Shown here one piece after another: positions 26,686 through 35,903 of a stretch of DNA of 64,000 bases. The number at the start of each line of letters is the position of its first letter. Within the stretch, counting starts at the first letter, position 1. Location of the stretch: the NCBI RefSeq assembly GCF_027213715.1, contig NZ_JAPWGM010000005.1, positions 124,001 to 188,000 of the forward strand. The letters run 5' to 3'. The position numbers and the translations under genes are program-made. The notes beneath the pieces are model-generated. The model saw only the letters and a program-made list of their open reading frames with translations, did not search any database and was not told the DNA's origin. Source of the stretch: Pedobacter punctiformis (GTDB lineage: Bacteria > Bacteroidota > Bacteroidia > Sphingobacteriales > Sphingobacteriaceae).

Positions 26686-28572
26686 TTAAATCAATTCAAC
26701 ACTTCTGCTTACAAAAGCTGTTAATTCAGCGCCGGTTAACATGCCCTGAGCCAACAAGGCTAAATCTACAGCCTGTTTAGCTAACGTACTTTGTTCTTCG
26801 GTATCTGCTTTTAATATTTTACTGATTAATTTATGATTGCCATTAATAGCCACTTTATAATTATCAGGCATTTGACCATAAAAACCCATTCCGCCACCCA
26901 TAGCAGCCATATCTTTCATGCGGCGCATAAATTCATCCATGGTAATGGTTACCGGTAATTCATCAGGGTTTAAGGCTACAATTTCAACATGCATGCCTGG
27001 TTTGGTAATTGCTTTTTCAAAAATTGTTGTAACTTCTTTTACCTGATCTTCACTTAGCACGTGCTCATTAACCTCATCTTTTTCGATTAACTTGTCTGCC
27101 ACGCTTGAATCTACACGTTTAATTGATGTTTTCTCCAGTTTTTGCTCTAATTGATTTATAAAATGATTATCAATCGGAGAATCTAATACCAATACATCGT
27201 AATCTTTTTTATTTGCCGATTGGATAAAAGCATCTTGTTTGGCAGCATCGTTGGTGTAAAGGTAAACTACAGTGCCATTTTTATCTGTTTGCAAAGGCGC
27301 TACTTTCTCTTTGTACTCCGGTAAAGTGAAAAGCTCATTCTTCGTGTTTCCAACCAAAGCAAAATCTTTAGCTTTATCGTAGAATTTTTCTTCGCTGATC
27401 ATTCCGTATTTTACAAAAAGACCAATGTCTTTCCATTTATCTTCGTAAGCCTTACGATCTTTAGCAAATAACTCGCCTAATTTATCTGCAACTTTTTTAG
27501 TAATGTAGTTGTTGATTTTTTTAACGTTACTATCTGCCTGTAAGAAACTACGCGATACGTTTAATGGAATATCCGGAGAATCGATTACACCATGCAACAA
27601 CATTAAAAATTCTGGAACGATATCTTTAACCTCATCCGTAATAAATACCTGACGGGAATAAAGTTTAATCTTATTGCGTTGCATTTCGAAATCATTTTTC
27701 AATTTCGGGAAGTACAATACGCCGGTCAGGTTAAAAGGATAATCAACATTTAAGTGAATCCAAAACAATGGTTCTTCTGAGAATGGATATAATTCGCGGT
27801 AGAAATTTAAATAATCCTCATCTGACAATTCTGCAGGTGCCTTGGTCCAGATTGGGTTTGTAGTGTTGATGATGTTATCAACTTCAACATCTTTATATTT
27901 CTTCTTGCCTTCTTCATCCTCACCATCTTCTACAGATTCGGTTTTAGTACCGAATTTAATTGGAACAGGTAAAAATTTGGCATATTTATCCAGAATTCCC
28001 TGAAGTTTAGATTCTTCTAAAAACTCTTCTGAATCTTTGTTAATGTGTAAAATAATATCGGTACCACGGGTTGCCCTCTGTCCATCGGTAATTTCGAACG
28101 TTGTACTTCCGTCGCAAACCCAGTGTGCAGGTTCTGCACCATCCTGGTAAGATAAAGTATCAATCTCAACTAAATCAGCCACCATGAAGGCTGAGTAGAA
28201 GCCTAAACCAAATTTACCAATGATTTCGTTGGCATCTTTTGCATCTTTAAACTTTTCAACAAACTCACTTGCGCCAGAAAATGCAACCTGATTGATGTAT
28301 TTTTTAATTTCTTCGGCAGTCATACCTAAACCATTATCGCTAATGGTAATGGTTTTTTTGTCTTTGTTTACCGCTACCTGAACTAATGGTGCACCAACTT
28401 CGCCTTTAAACTGACCTAATGAACCCAGTCTTTTAATTTTCTGAACCGCATCAACTGCGTTAGAAACTAACTCGCGAAGAAAAATCTCGTTATCAGAGTA
28501 TAAAAATTTCTTAATTATCGGGAAAATGTTCTCGGTATGTATCGAGATATTTCCTTTTTCCTGTATGCTCAT
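26686..28572 (-). CDS. htpG: molecular chaperone HtpG (Hsp90)
   Basis: 628 residues, the normal size for bacterial Hsp90. The N-terminal GHKL ATPase domain has FLRELVSNAVDA, DNGLGM and GKFGLGFYSAFMVA, the middle domain has the SRSFLQ motif, and the C-terminal dimerisation domain is present. It is an ATP-dependent cytoplasmic chaperone. It is transcribed alone, with about 170 bp of apparently empty AT-rich sequence before its start and no recognisable heat-shock operator. Confidence 0.97.
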   Translation of the reverse strand: MSIQEKGNISIHTENIFPIIKKFLYSDNEIFLRELVSNAVDAVQKIKRLGSLGQFKGEVGAPLVQVAVNKDKKTITISDNGLGMTAEEIKKYINQVAFSGASEFVEKFKDAKDANEIIGKFGLGFYSAFMVADLVEIDTLSYQDGAEPAHWVCDGSTTFEITDGQRATRGTDIILHINKDSEEFLEESKLQGILDKYAKFLPVPIKFGTKTESVEDGEDEEGKKKYKDVEVDNIINTTNPIWTKAPAELSDEDYLNFYRELYPFSEEPLFWIHLNVDYPFNLTGVLYFPKLKNDFEMQRNKIKLYSRQVFITDEVKDIVPEFLMLLHGVIDSPDIPLNVSRSFLQADSNVKKINNYITKKVADKLGELFAKDRKAYEDKWKDIGLFVKYGMISEEKFYDKAKDFALVGNTKNELFTLPEYKEKVAPLQTDKNGTVVYLYTNDAAKQDAFIQSANKKDYDVLVLDSPIDNHFINQLEQKLEKTSIKRVDSSVADKLIEKDEVNEHVLSEDQVKEVTTIFEKAITKPGMHVEIVALNPDELPVTITMDEFMRRMKDMAAMGGGMGFYGQMPDNYKVAINGNHKLISKILKADTEEQSTLAKQAVDLALLAQGMLTGAELTAFVSRSVELI

Positions 28573-28742
28573 ATGTAAATAAATTGTTTAATCTACATCC
28601 TGCATATCAAGGGTTGTTCCAAAGGGATTTATTTGTCAAAATGACAGTGCCAGAGAAAGAATAACCAGGAGAATTTTAAGCTAAAGAGGGGGTTAAATAA
28701 GGTTATATATTTCGGAAACCTTTTAAATTTAAATGATATGGA

Positions 28743-29135
28743 TTAGTTTAAATGAAAACTTGGTTTATCCTCTTCTAAAGAAAGAATCTTACTGATTTTC
28801 TTTAATAATACATCCATTTGGAAAGGTTTGGATAAGAAATCATCCTGTCCATAATTTAAGGTTGTAAAATCTTTAGGGTCGTACAAACCCGAAATTAATA
28901 AAATAGGGATTAAAGAAGTGCTTTCAATCGATTTTAACTGCTCACACAACACGCGGCCATCAATATGACCTAAGGAGATATCCAGTAAAATTAAATCAGG
29001 CTTAAAACGTTCTATACGATCAAATACTTGCTCACCATCACTTAATGCCGATACTTTAAATCCACCTATTTCCAGTATCAATTGAATGGTTTCTAAAACC
29101 TCAATGTCATCGTCTACTACCAATATTTTCTTCAT
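28743..29135 (-). CDS. stand-alone CheY-like receiver protein
   Basis: 130 residues forming one receiver domain: acidic pocket VVDDDIEV, phospho-acceptor Asp in DLILLDISLG and conserved Lys in LSKPF. There is no output domain. It may pass phosphate to another regulator or act by protein contact. No kinase gene is adjacent, so its partner is probably elsewhere in the genome. Confidence 0.9.
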   Translation of the reverse strand: MKKILVVDDDIEVLETIQLILEIGGFKVSALSDGEQVFDRIERFKPDLILLDISLGHIDGRVLCEQLKSIESTSLIPILLISGLYDPKDFTTLNYGQDDFLSKPFQMDVLLKKISKILSLEEDKPSFHLN

Positions 29136-29236
29136 GTTTCGTTAAGCAATTTATGTGCTGTTGTAAATATTAACAATTAGTTTGTCGTTTCTGTTTACAA
29201 TCTTAAAAAGATTTTAACAATAAATACACATCCCGG

Positions 29237-30100
29237 TTAAATAGCTTGTTTTACAACACCTTCTTTACGTAAGATAAAATTGAAAAGCTCCTCGATAGGT
29301 TTCTGAAGAATTTTTCCAACACGTATTCCGTTATCTTTTAATACCGCTTTCAGTTCGTCCTGGTAGTAATAGGCAATAGAACCTACAAAGTGACATGGAA
29401 TACTTTTATAGCGGGGGTAATCTTTAATATTTGTATCAACAAATTCCTGGAAACCTGTTTTTAATATATGCTGAATAAATGGATGATCTTTTTGGGCGGC
29501 CATGAAACGGCTAAAGCCTGCCAGATAAATGTTTGGAAAAGGTTTTTGGTAAACGTTTGTTATAATCTGTTCTTTTTCTGCAGGAAATGTCTTTTTAAAT
29601 TCTGAAGCCAAATCTTCAGGCATCTTTTTATACAGATAACTCAATAGTACCTTTTTTCCAAAAAAGGTACCCGAACCCTCGTCGCCTAAAACATAACCTA
29701 AACCATGATGGCCATCCTGAATTTTGTTGCCATCAAAATGGCAAATGTTAGAACCTGTACCCAATATGCAGTTTAAACCTTCTTCATCGCCACAGGTTGC
29801 GTAAACAGAACCTAAAAGGTCGTGATCTGCAGAAATATAAGCATTTGGAAAAACAAATGACAGGCCATTGGAAACAACTTCGTGTTTATCCGGAGAAGAG
29901 CAACCCGCCCCAAAGAAGTAAATTTCTTTTACTTCTTCAGCATACTGAACTAATATTTCATTCTTTAAAATCAGTTTGCTGATGTCTTGCTCATTTAAAA
30001 AATAGGGATTAATTCCTGGAGTGTTAAACTTAACTATTTCTCCATTAAAATAACCCATCCAATCTGTTTTTGATGAGCCGCTGTCTGCAACAAGTATCAT
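29237..30100 (-). CDS. BadF/BadG/BcrA/BcrD family ATPase, likely N-acetylglucosamine kinase
   Basis: 287 residues with the ASKHA fold: phosphate-1 loop VADSGSSKTDW at the N-terminus, NCILGTGSN in the middle and LGDEGSGTFFGKK after it. Bacteroidota proteins of this size are usually annotated as BadF-type kinases acting on GlcNAc in cell-wall or amino-sugar recycling. The substrate cannot be read from the sequence. It starts 16 bp upstream of no other minus-strand gene but lies between the efflux operon end and the receiver gene. Confidence 0.8.
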   Translation of the reverse strand: MILVADSGSSKTDWMGYFNGEIVKFNTPGINPYFLNEQDISKLILKNEILVQYAEEVKEIYFFGAGCSSPDKHEVVSNGLSFVFPNAYISADHDLLGSVYATCGDEEGLNCILGTGSNICHFDGNKIQDGHHGLGYVLGDEGSGTFFGKKVLLSYLYKKMPEDLASEFKKTFPAEKEQIITNVYQKPFPNIYLAGFSRFMAAQKDHPFIQHILKTGFQEFVDTNIKDYPRYKSIPCHFVGSIAYYYQDELKAVLKDNGIRVGKILQKPIEELFNFILRKEGVVKQAI

Positions 30101-30116
30101 GCAATAAATATAAAAA

Positions 30117-31430
30117 TTAATTAGATAAATTTATATTCCCACTGATTTCTTTTAGCGTAATTTCAGCAAGTTTTGCCTGATATTGCATTTCAATGAAACG
30201 ATTTCGCACATCTATTGCATTTTTTTGTGCTTCTCTCAATTCCAGCGGTGCAATGCTGCCTAAACGGTACTTCGCCAGTGTGATATCGAGGTTTTCTTTT
30301 GCAATTTCCAGATTTTTTTGCTCCAGTTTTACTAAATCCAGGTAGGTAGCATAGTTTTGATAAGCTGTTAGCAATTGCGCATTCACATCTAACTTGGTTT
30401 TGCTTAAATTTAATGTAGAATTATCAATTTCTATTTTGGCATTCCTTTCCTGCTGACGTTGTAAAAAACCATTAAAAATATTAATGCTTGCTGTAACACC
30501 GTAAGTGAAACCATTTGCAGCAAATTTTTGGTTAAAACCGGTTGGACTTGTACTGTTTGACCGGCTGTATCCTGAGTTTAAACTCACTGAAGGGTATCGG
30601 GCACCGCGAACTGATTTTAATGTTAAAGAAGCAATTCTCTGATTAATAAAGGCGTTTTGAACATTAGGATTTTGTTTTTCTGCCAGTTCTGCCAATTGAT
30701 TGTAAACTAAGGCCGCATCCACATCAATTTTATCTTCAACTGAAAAAGTGGTACCAATATCTCTAACCATTAACTGGTTTAAACGTACTTTAGCTACCTG
30801 TAAAGCATTTTTTTGCTGTAAATAGGCTGATGTATCTGCATTATAATCTACCTGTGCAGTCAATACATCAAGTTTAGAGCCCCGGCCCAGTTGCAATTTT
30901 GTTTTGGCAATGGTGGTTCTTAAAACTGAAACATCCATGGCGCTATCTGCTGCAATAACCAATTGTTGCTGTCTAACTACATCATAGTAAGCGGTAATAA
31001 CATCAGCAACGGTGTTTAAAATGGTTAATCTCGAATTTAATTCGCCTTGCTTTTGAAGCTCCTTTAGCCTGTCATAATTGGCAAACATGGTAAAACCATC
31101 AAAAATGGTCCAGTTTAAATCGGCTCCAAGACTATTATTAGTGCTTTTTGCGCCCGTAATTACCCGGTCAGGCCCTGTTGCAGGTGTTTGCCGGGTGTTT
31201 TGAATACTTCCGCCATTGGTGTAGGTACCATCCAATTTTGGAAGCATACCTGCATTGCCAATGTTTGCATTGTTTTTGGCAATGTTAGTGTTGTTTTTAC
31301 TTATTTTTATATCATAATTATTTCGGAGCGCAACGGTTATTGCCTCCTGCAAACTGAGTTTTTCCTGCGCCAAAAGCGAAAAGGAACATAAGCTCAGTAG
31401 TATGATAATCAGGTTTAATCTCTTGCTCAT
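30117..31430 (-). CDS. TolC-family outer-membrane efflux protein
   Basis: 437 residues. A signal peptide ends FSLLAQ, and the mature protein opens with EKLSLQEAITVALRNNYDIK, typical of the family. Two outer-membrane efflux repeats of long helices follow, and the protein ends with KEISGNI. It forms the outer-membrane channel of the tripartite RND pump encoded just upstream; it is the third gene of that operon, 1 bp after the permease. Confidence 0.92.
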   Translation of the reverse strand: MSKRLNLIIILLSLCSFSLLAQEKLSLQEAITVALRNNYDIKISKNNTNIAKNNANIGNAGMLPKLDGTYTNGGSIQNTRQTPATGPDRVITGAKSTNNSLGADLNWTIFDGFTMFANYDRLKELQKQGELNSRLTILNTVADVITAYYDVVRQQQLVIAADSAMDVSVLRTTIAKTKLQLGRGSKLDVLTAQVDYNADTSAYLQQKNALQVAKVRLNQLMVRDIGTTFSVEDKIDVDAALVYNQLAELAEKQNPNVQNAFINQRIASLTLKSVRGARYPSVSLNSGYSRSNSTSPTGFNQKFAANGFTYGVTASINIFNGFLQRQQERNAKIEIDNSTLNLSKTKLDVNAQLLTAYQNYATYLDLVKLEQKNLEIAKENLDITLAKYRLGSIAPLELREAQKNAIDVRNRFIEMQYQAKLAEITLKEISGNINLSN

Positions 31431-31431
31431 T

Positions 31432-34400
31432 TTATTCTGCTGAAGTTTTCATCGCTTCCTCTTCAAAACGATGTGCATCTTTCAATTCTTTATTTGGTTT
31501 GTAAGGTTTTGCCCAGTAAGAGTAAATCGCCGGGATTACAAACAGGGTCAAAATTAACGAAAACAATGTTCCGCCAACAATTACAGTACCCATACTCATT
31601 CTGCTTTTTGCAGCTGCGCCTAAAGCCAATGCAATGGGTAAGGCACCTATCGCAATTGCCAAACTCGTCATTAAAATAGGACGTAAGCGGGAAACAGCTG
31701 CTTCACGAATGGCCTCGGGAATAGGAATACCCTTTTCTTTGAGTTGATTGGCAAACTCTACAATCAAAATACCGTTTTTGGTTACCAAACCAATCAGCAT
31801 AATGGTTCCGATCTGGCTAAAAATATTCCAGCTTTGCCCGCATAACCAAAGAGACAAAAATGCACCGGCAACGGCCATTGGTACCGTCAAAATGATGATG
31901 ATAGGATCTTTAAAACTTTCAAATTGTGCCGAAAGAATTAAATAAACCAATAACAAAGCTAAACCGAAGGCAAAAAAGGTATTTGACGAACTTTCTTTAA
32001 AATCCCGTGACTCGCCGCTTAAATCTGTAGAGAAACTTTCATCTAAAACTTTTTTAGCAATGGCATCCATGGCATCTATACCTTCGCCAATACTTTTACC
32101 CGGAGCCAAACCTGCAGAAACCGTAGCTGCAATTAAACGATTATTTCTATATAATTGTGGCGGACTGCTTTCTTCTTTAGCGGTAACTAAATTATCCAGC
32201 TGAATTAATTCTCCTTTATCATTTCGTACATATACCGAGCTTAAATCGAGCGGTTCTTTACGGTCTACCTGATCAAACTGCCCGATAACCTGATACTGTT
32301 TCCCATTCATGAAGAAATAAGAAAAACGCTGACCGCTAAGCCCGAGGTTTAACGTTTGGGCGATTGCAGATATAGATACACCAAGGTTTTTTGCTTTGTC
32401 TCTATCTATTGTAAGGTTAATTTCCGGTTTATTGAATTTAAGGTTCACATCAGATACCGTAAAAGTTGGATCTTTTGCAACCGCATCCATAAATAAAGGC
32501 ACTTTTTCTCTTAACTTTTCAAAATTTTGTGCCTGGATAATGTAACTGATTGGTAAACCACCACGACGGCCAACCGAAATGGTGGGCTGCTGATTAACAA
32601 TGGTTTTTCCCTCGCTGTATTTTTTAGTGATTTTAGTAAGCTGATCGGCAATTTCTTTTTGACTGCGTTCCCGGTCTTCCGGATCAACTAAACCCATTCT
32701 TAAAAACCCCGAATTGGTAGATCCCGCCCCGCCAAAGCCCGGAGAGGTAATGGTAATGTTTACATTTTTTTCAGGTACAGAATCAATCACCATCTGGTTA
32801 AGTTTCATGATGAACTTATCTGTATAAGCAAAAGAAGAGCCTTCAGGAGTTGTTACGTTGATGTTAATTGCACTTCTGTCATCATAAGGCGCTGTTTCTT
32901 TTGGTAATAATTTCCAAAACAGAAAAATTAAGCCCAAACAAACCAATATGATAGGAACAGACAACCATCTTTTATCTAAAAACTTATTTAAGTTGGCTTG
33001 ATAAGCATCGTTTAATTTTACAAAGTAAGGCTCGGTAAAATTGTAAAACCGCGAAGGTTTATGTCCGCCTTTTTTCATTAAATATGCATTAAGCATCGGG
33101 GTTAAGGTAAGCGATACAAAAGCGGAAATTAAAACCGCTGCCCCGATTACAATACCAAACTCTCTAAATAAGCGGCCAACAAATCCCTGTAAAAAAATTA
33201 CCGGAAGAAAAACGGCTGCCAATGTTATCGAAATAGAAATTACAGCGAAAAAGATTTCATTTGATCCTTTTATGGCGGCTTCAAATGGCGACATGCCTTC
33301 TTCAACCTTTTTAAATATGTTTTCGGTAACTACAATACCATCATCAACCACCAAACCGGTTGCCAGTACAATGGCCAGTAAGCTCAATACGTTGATCGAA
33401 AATCCGAAAATATACATTACAAAAAATGTAAAAATTAAGGATACAGGAATATCAATTAACGGACGGAAGGCAATGGCCCAGTCTCTAAAAAACAGGTAAA
33501 TAATCAGAATAACCAAAACCAATGATAAACCAATGGTTTCTGCTACTTCGGTTACAGAACGTTTAATAAATAAGGTGTTATCAAGGGCAACTTTTAATTT
33601 AATGTCCTGTGGAATGTCAGCCTTTAGTTTATCAAAACGTTTATAAAACTCTTTACTGATATCTAAATAATTTGCTCCGGGCTGGGGGATAATAGCAACG
33701 GCAACCATTGGCTTACCCGATTCACGCAAAATGGTTTCTTCGTTTTCTGACCCCATTTCTGCTAAACCAACATCTTGTAGTTTAACCACATTGGTGCTGT
33801 CGTTTTTAAGAATCAGGTTGTTAAACTCATCTGCCGTCGTTAATTTACCCAGGGTTTTTACCGTAAGCTCCGTTGTTGCCCCCGTAATTTTACCCGATGG
33901 AAGTTCTACGTTTTCATTATCTAAAGCAGTAACAATATCCTGTGAGGTTAGGCCATAAGCAGCCAGTTTATTAGGATCTATACGAATTCTCATCGCATAT
34001 TTTCTTTGTCCCTGAATTTGAACACTACTTACCCCCGGAATCGTTTGAATCCGGTCTGCAATTACATTTTCCGCAAAATCACTTAAATCCAGTGTATTTC
34101 TTTTATCACTCTGAATGGTCATGGATAAAATTGCATCCGAATTTGCATCGGCTTTACTTACTACCGGTAAACCGTCAATATCTTTTGGTAAAGTTCGTGC
34201 CGCCTGCGATACCTTATCGCGTACATCATTTGCCGCCTCCTCAATATTTTTATCCAGGTTAAATTCGATGGTGATGTTACTGGTACCCTGATTACTGGAT
34301 GATGAAATGTTACGAATCCCATCGATAGCATTGATTGATTTTTCCAGTGGTTCGGTAATCTGCGATTCGATAATGTCTGAATTGGCACCCGGATAAGATG

Positions 34401-34545
34401 TTCTAACTGAAACCACCGTAGGATCAATAGAAGGATATTCCCTAACGCCTAAAAAGTTATAGCCAATTACCCCAAATAATACAATCATCAGGTTCATTAC
34501 AATAGCCAGAACCGGTCTTTTTATACTCGTAGTTGAAATACTCAT
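31432..34545 (-). CDS. RND efflux inner-membrane permease (AcrB/HAE1 type)
   Basis: 1037 residues, the usual length. It starts with ISTTSIKRPVLAIVMNLMIVLFGVIGY (helix 1) and has SIDPTVVSVRTSYPGA, GLVVDDGIVVTENI in helix 4 with the paired Asp residues of proton transport, and GLVTKNGILIVEFANQ in helix 10. It should export drugs or other hydrophobic compounds using the proton gradient. It lies 2 bp after the adaptor gene and 1 bp before the TolC gene. Confidence 0.95.
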   Translation of the reverse strand: MSISTTSIKRPVLAIVMNLMIVLFGVIGYNFLGVREYPSIDPTVVSVRTSYPGANSDIIESQITEPLEKSINAIDGIRNISSSSNQGTSNITIEFNLDKNIEEAANDVRDKVSQAARTLPKDIDGLPVVSKADANSDAILSMTIQSDKRNTLDLSDFAENVIADRIQTIPGVSSVQIQGQRKYAMRIRIDPNKLAAYGLTSQDIVTALDNENVELPSGKITGATTELTVKTLGKLTTADEFNNLILKNDSTNVVKLQDVGLAEMGSENEETILRESGKPMVAVAIIPQPGANYLDISKEFYKRFDKLKADIPQDIKLKVALDNTLFIKRSVTEVAETIGLSLVLVILIIYLFFRDWAIAFRPLIDIPVSLIFTFFVMYIFGFSINVLSLLAIVLATGLVVDDGIVVTENIFKKVEEGMSPFEAAIKGSNEIFFAVISISITLAAVFLPVIFLQGFVGRLFREFGIVIGAAVLISAFVSLTLTPMLNAYLMKKGGHKPSRFYNFTEPYFVKLNDAYQANLNKFLDKRWLSVPIILVCLGLIFLFWKLLPKETAPYDDRSAININVTTPEGSSFAYTDKFIMKLNQMVIDSVPEKNVNITITSPGFGGAGSTNSGFLRMGLVDPEDRERSQKEIADQLTKITKKYSEGKTIVNQQPTISVGRRGGLPISYIIQAQNFEKLREKVPLFMDAVAKDPTFTVSDVNLKFNKPEINLTIDRDKAKNLGVSISAIAQTLNLGLSGQRFSYFFMNGKQYQVIGQFDQVDRKEPLDLSSVYVRNDKGELIQLDNLVTAKEESSPPQLYRNNRLIAATVSAGLAPGKSIGEGIDAMDAIAKKVLDESFSTDLSGESRDFKESSSNTFFAFGLALLLVYLILSAQFESFKDPIIIILTVPMAVAGAFLSLWLCGQSWNIFSQIGTIMLIGLVTKNGILIVEFANQLKEKGIPIPEAIREAAVSRLRPILMTSLAIAIGALPIALALGAAAKSRMSMGTVIVGGTLFSLILTLFVIPAIYSYWAKPYKPNKELKDAHRFEEEAMKTSAE

Positions 34546-34547
34546 GA

Positions 34548-35636
34548 TTATTCTTTAGGGAGATGAACTTTTACCGGAGTATCTTTTTTAAGGGACATTG
34601 AGCCTGTGGTTAAAACAGTATCTCCGGCCTTCAGGCCCGAAGTAATTACAATATTTTCGGCCGTTCTGGTACCCGCTTCTACTTTAACTTCCTGTGCCTT
34701 TCCATTTTTACTTACATAAACAATTTTACCATTTAAAACAGGAACAATAGCCTGATTAGGGATTAAAATTGCATCATCCATTGTTTTTAGAGACAGTTTA
34801 ATCTTAGCAAAAGACCCGGGCAATAACGAATTGTCCGAATTAGGAGCCAATGCCCTTATTTGTAAGGTTCTGGTCGCCGCATCTATCCCTGGTTCTATGG
34901 CATAAACCTTTCCGGTGTTATGTTTAGAAGAACCATCTGTGGTAAAAGAAATTTCTGAACCCATTTTTATTTGTCCTGCATATTTTTCAGGAACTGAAAA
35001 GGTAATTTTTACCGGGTTGGTGCTAACCAAATTGGCAATTACAGTAGCAGGTGTTAAATAAGTACCCGAAGAAATATTGCGTAAACCAATTTTGCCACTA
35101 AACGGTGCACGGATGGTTGTTTTTGCCAGTTGTGCTCTGATTAATTGTGATTGTGCCTGTAAAGATTTTAAGTCTGCTAAAGAAGTATCGTACTCTTCCT
35201 GGCTAATTGCGCCTTTTTCCAATAACTGTTTTGCACGGTTTTCATTTGTTGCAGATAACTTTTGTTTCGTTAAAGCCTCATTTAACTGCGCCTGAATATC
35301 CCTGTCGTTAACTTTTACCAACACACTACCTTTAGATACCGTTGTACCCTCCTGAAAATAAATCCCGGTTACTAGACCCGAAACTTCACTTTTTAACACA
35401 ACAGATTCATTGGCATCAATGGCGCCTGTAATTTCCAGGTCGTTATTAAAGGTACTTGTTTTAACAATTATTCCATCAACAACCATCGGAGGCCCACCTT
35501 TGCCTCCTTTATCATCCTTCCCTTTTCCTGTTGATGCTCCTTTGCCTTCCAGTTTCTTATTCGCACTTATCCGGTAATAAACCAACCAGGCCAGTCCTAA
35601 TGCTAAAACAGCGTATACAATATACCTTTTCTTCAT
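34548..35636 (-). CDS. RND efflux periplasmic adaptor (membrane fusion protein)
   Basis: 362 residues. One N-terminal membrane anchor (about 5-22) is followed by a Gly/Lys-rich linker (30-48), a lipoyl/barrel-sandwich domain (VVLKSEVSGLVTGIYFQEGTTVSKG) split by a helical hairpin (about 105-160), and beta-barrel and membrane-proximal domains. It joins the permease to the TolC channel. It is the first gene of the pump operon; no regulator gene is next to it. Confidence 0.93.
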   Translation of the reverse strand: MKKRYIVYAVLALGLAWLVYYRISANKKLEGKGASTGKGKDDKGGKGGPPMVVDGIIVKTSTFNNDLEITGAIDANESVVLKSEVSGLVTGIYFQEGTTVSKGSVLVKVNDRDIQAQLNEALTKQKLSATNENRAKQLLEKGAISQEEYDTSLADLKSLQAQSQLIRAQLAKTTIRAPFSGKIGLRNISSGTYLTPATVIANLVSTNPVKITFSVPEKYAGQIKMGSEISFTTDGSSKHNTGKVYAIEPGIDAATRTLQIRALAPNSDNSLLPGSFAKIKLSLKTMDDAILIPNQAIVPVLNGKIVYVSKNGKAQEVKVEAGTRTAENIVITSGLKAGDTVLTTGSMSLKKDTPVKVHLPKE

Positions 35637-35876
35637 GTGTTTTTTCGTGTGTTTGCGTATTCGAAATATTAGATATTCCTTAAAAATTTCGTAAAAATAT
35701 TCAATTAGTTCACCATAAAATTGTTGTATTAAGGATGTTACTTTGCGTTAATCCTAAATTATTGTGGCAATGGTCAGACTTAAATAGATACTGGAGGTTT
35801 AAGAATATTTTTACGTGTATTCATTATTTTACAGGGCAATTATTAATTTTAAATTTTAAACCGTCCACATAAAATA

Positions 35877-35884
35877 TAAATTTG
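35877..35884 (+). promoter_or_regulatory. -7 element of the M61 peptidase gene
   Basis: TAAATTTG matches TAnnTTTG exactly and lies 20 bp before the ATG at 35904. The -33 region is only T-rich. The remaining divergent gap (35637-35876) shows no gene. Confidence 0.5.
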
Positions 35885-35903
35885 TGACAAAACACACGAC
35901 AAT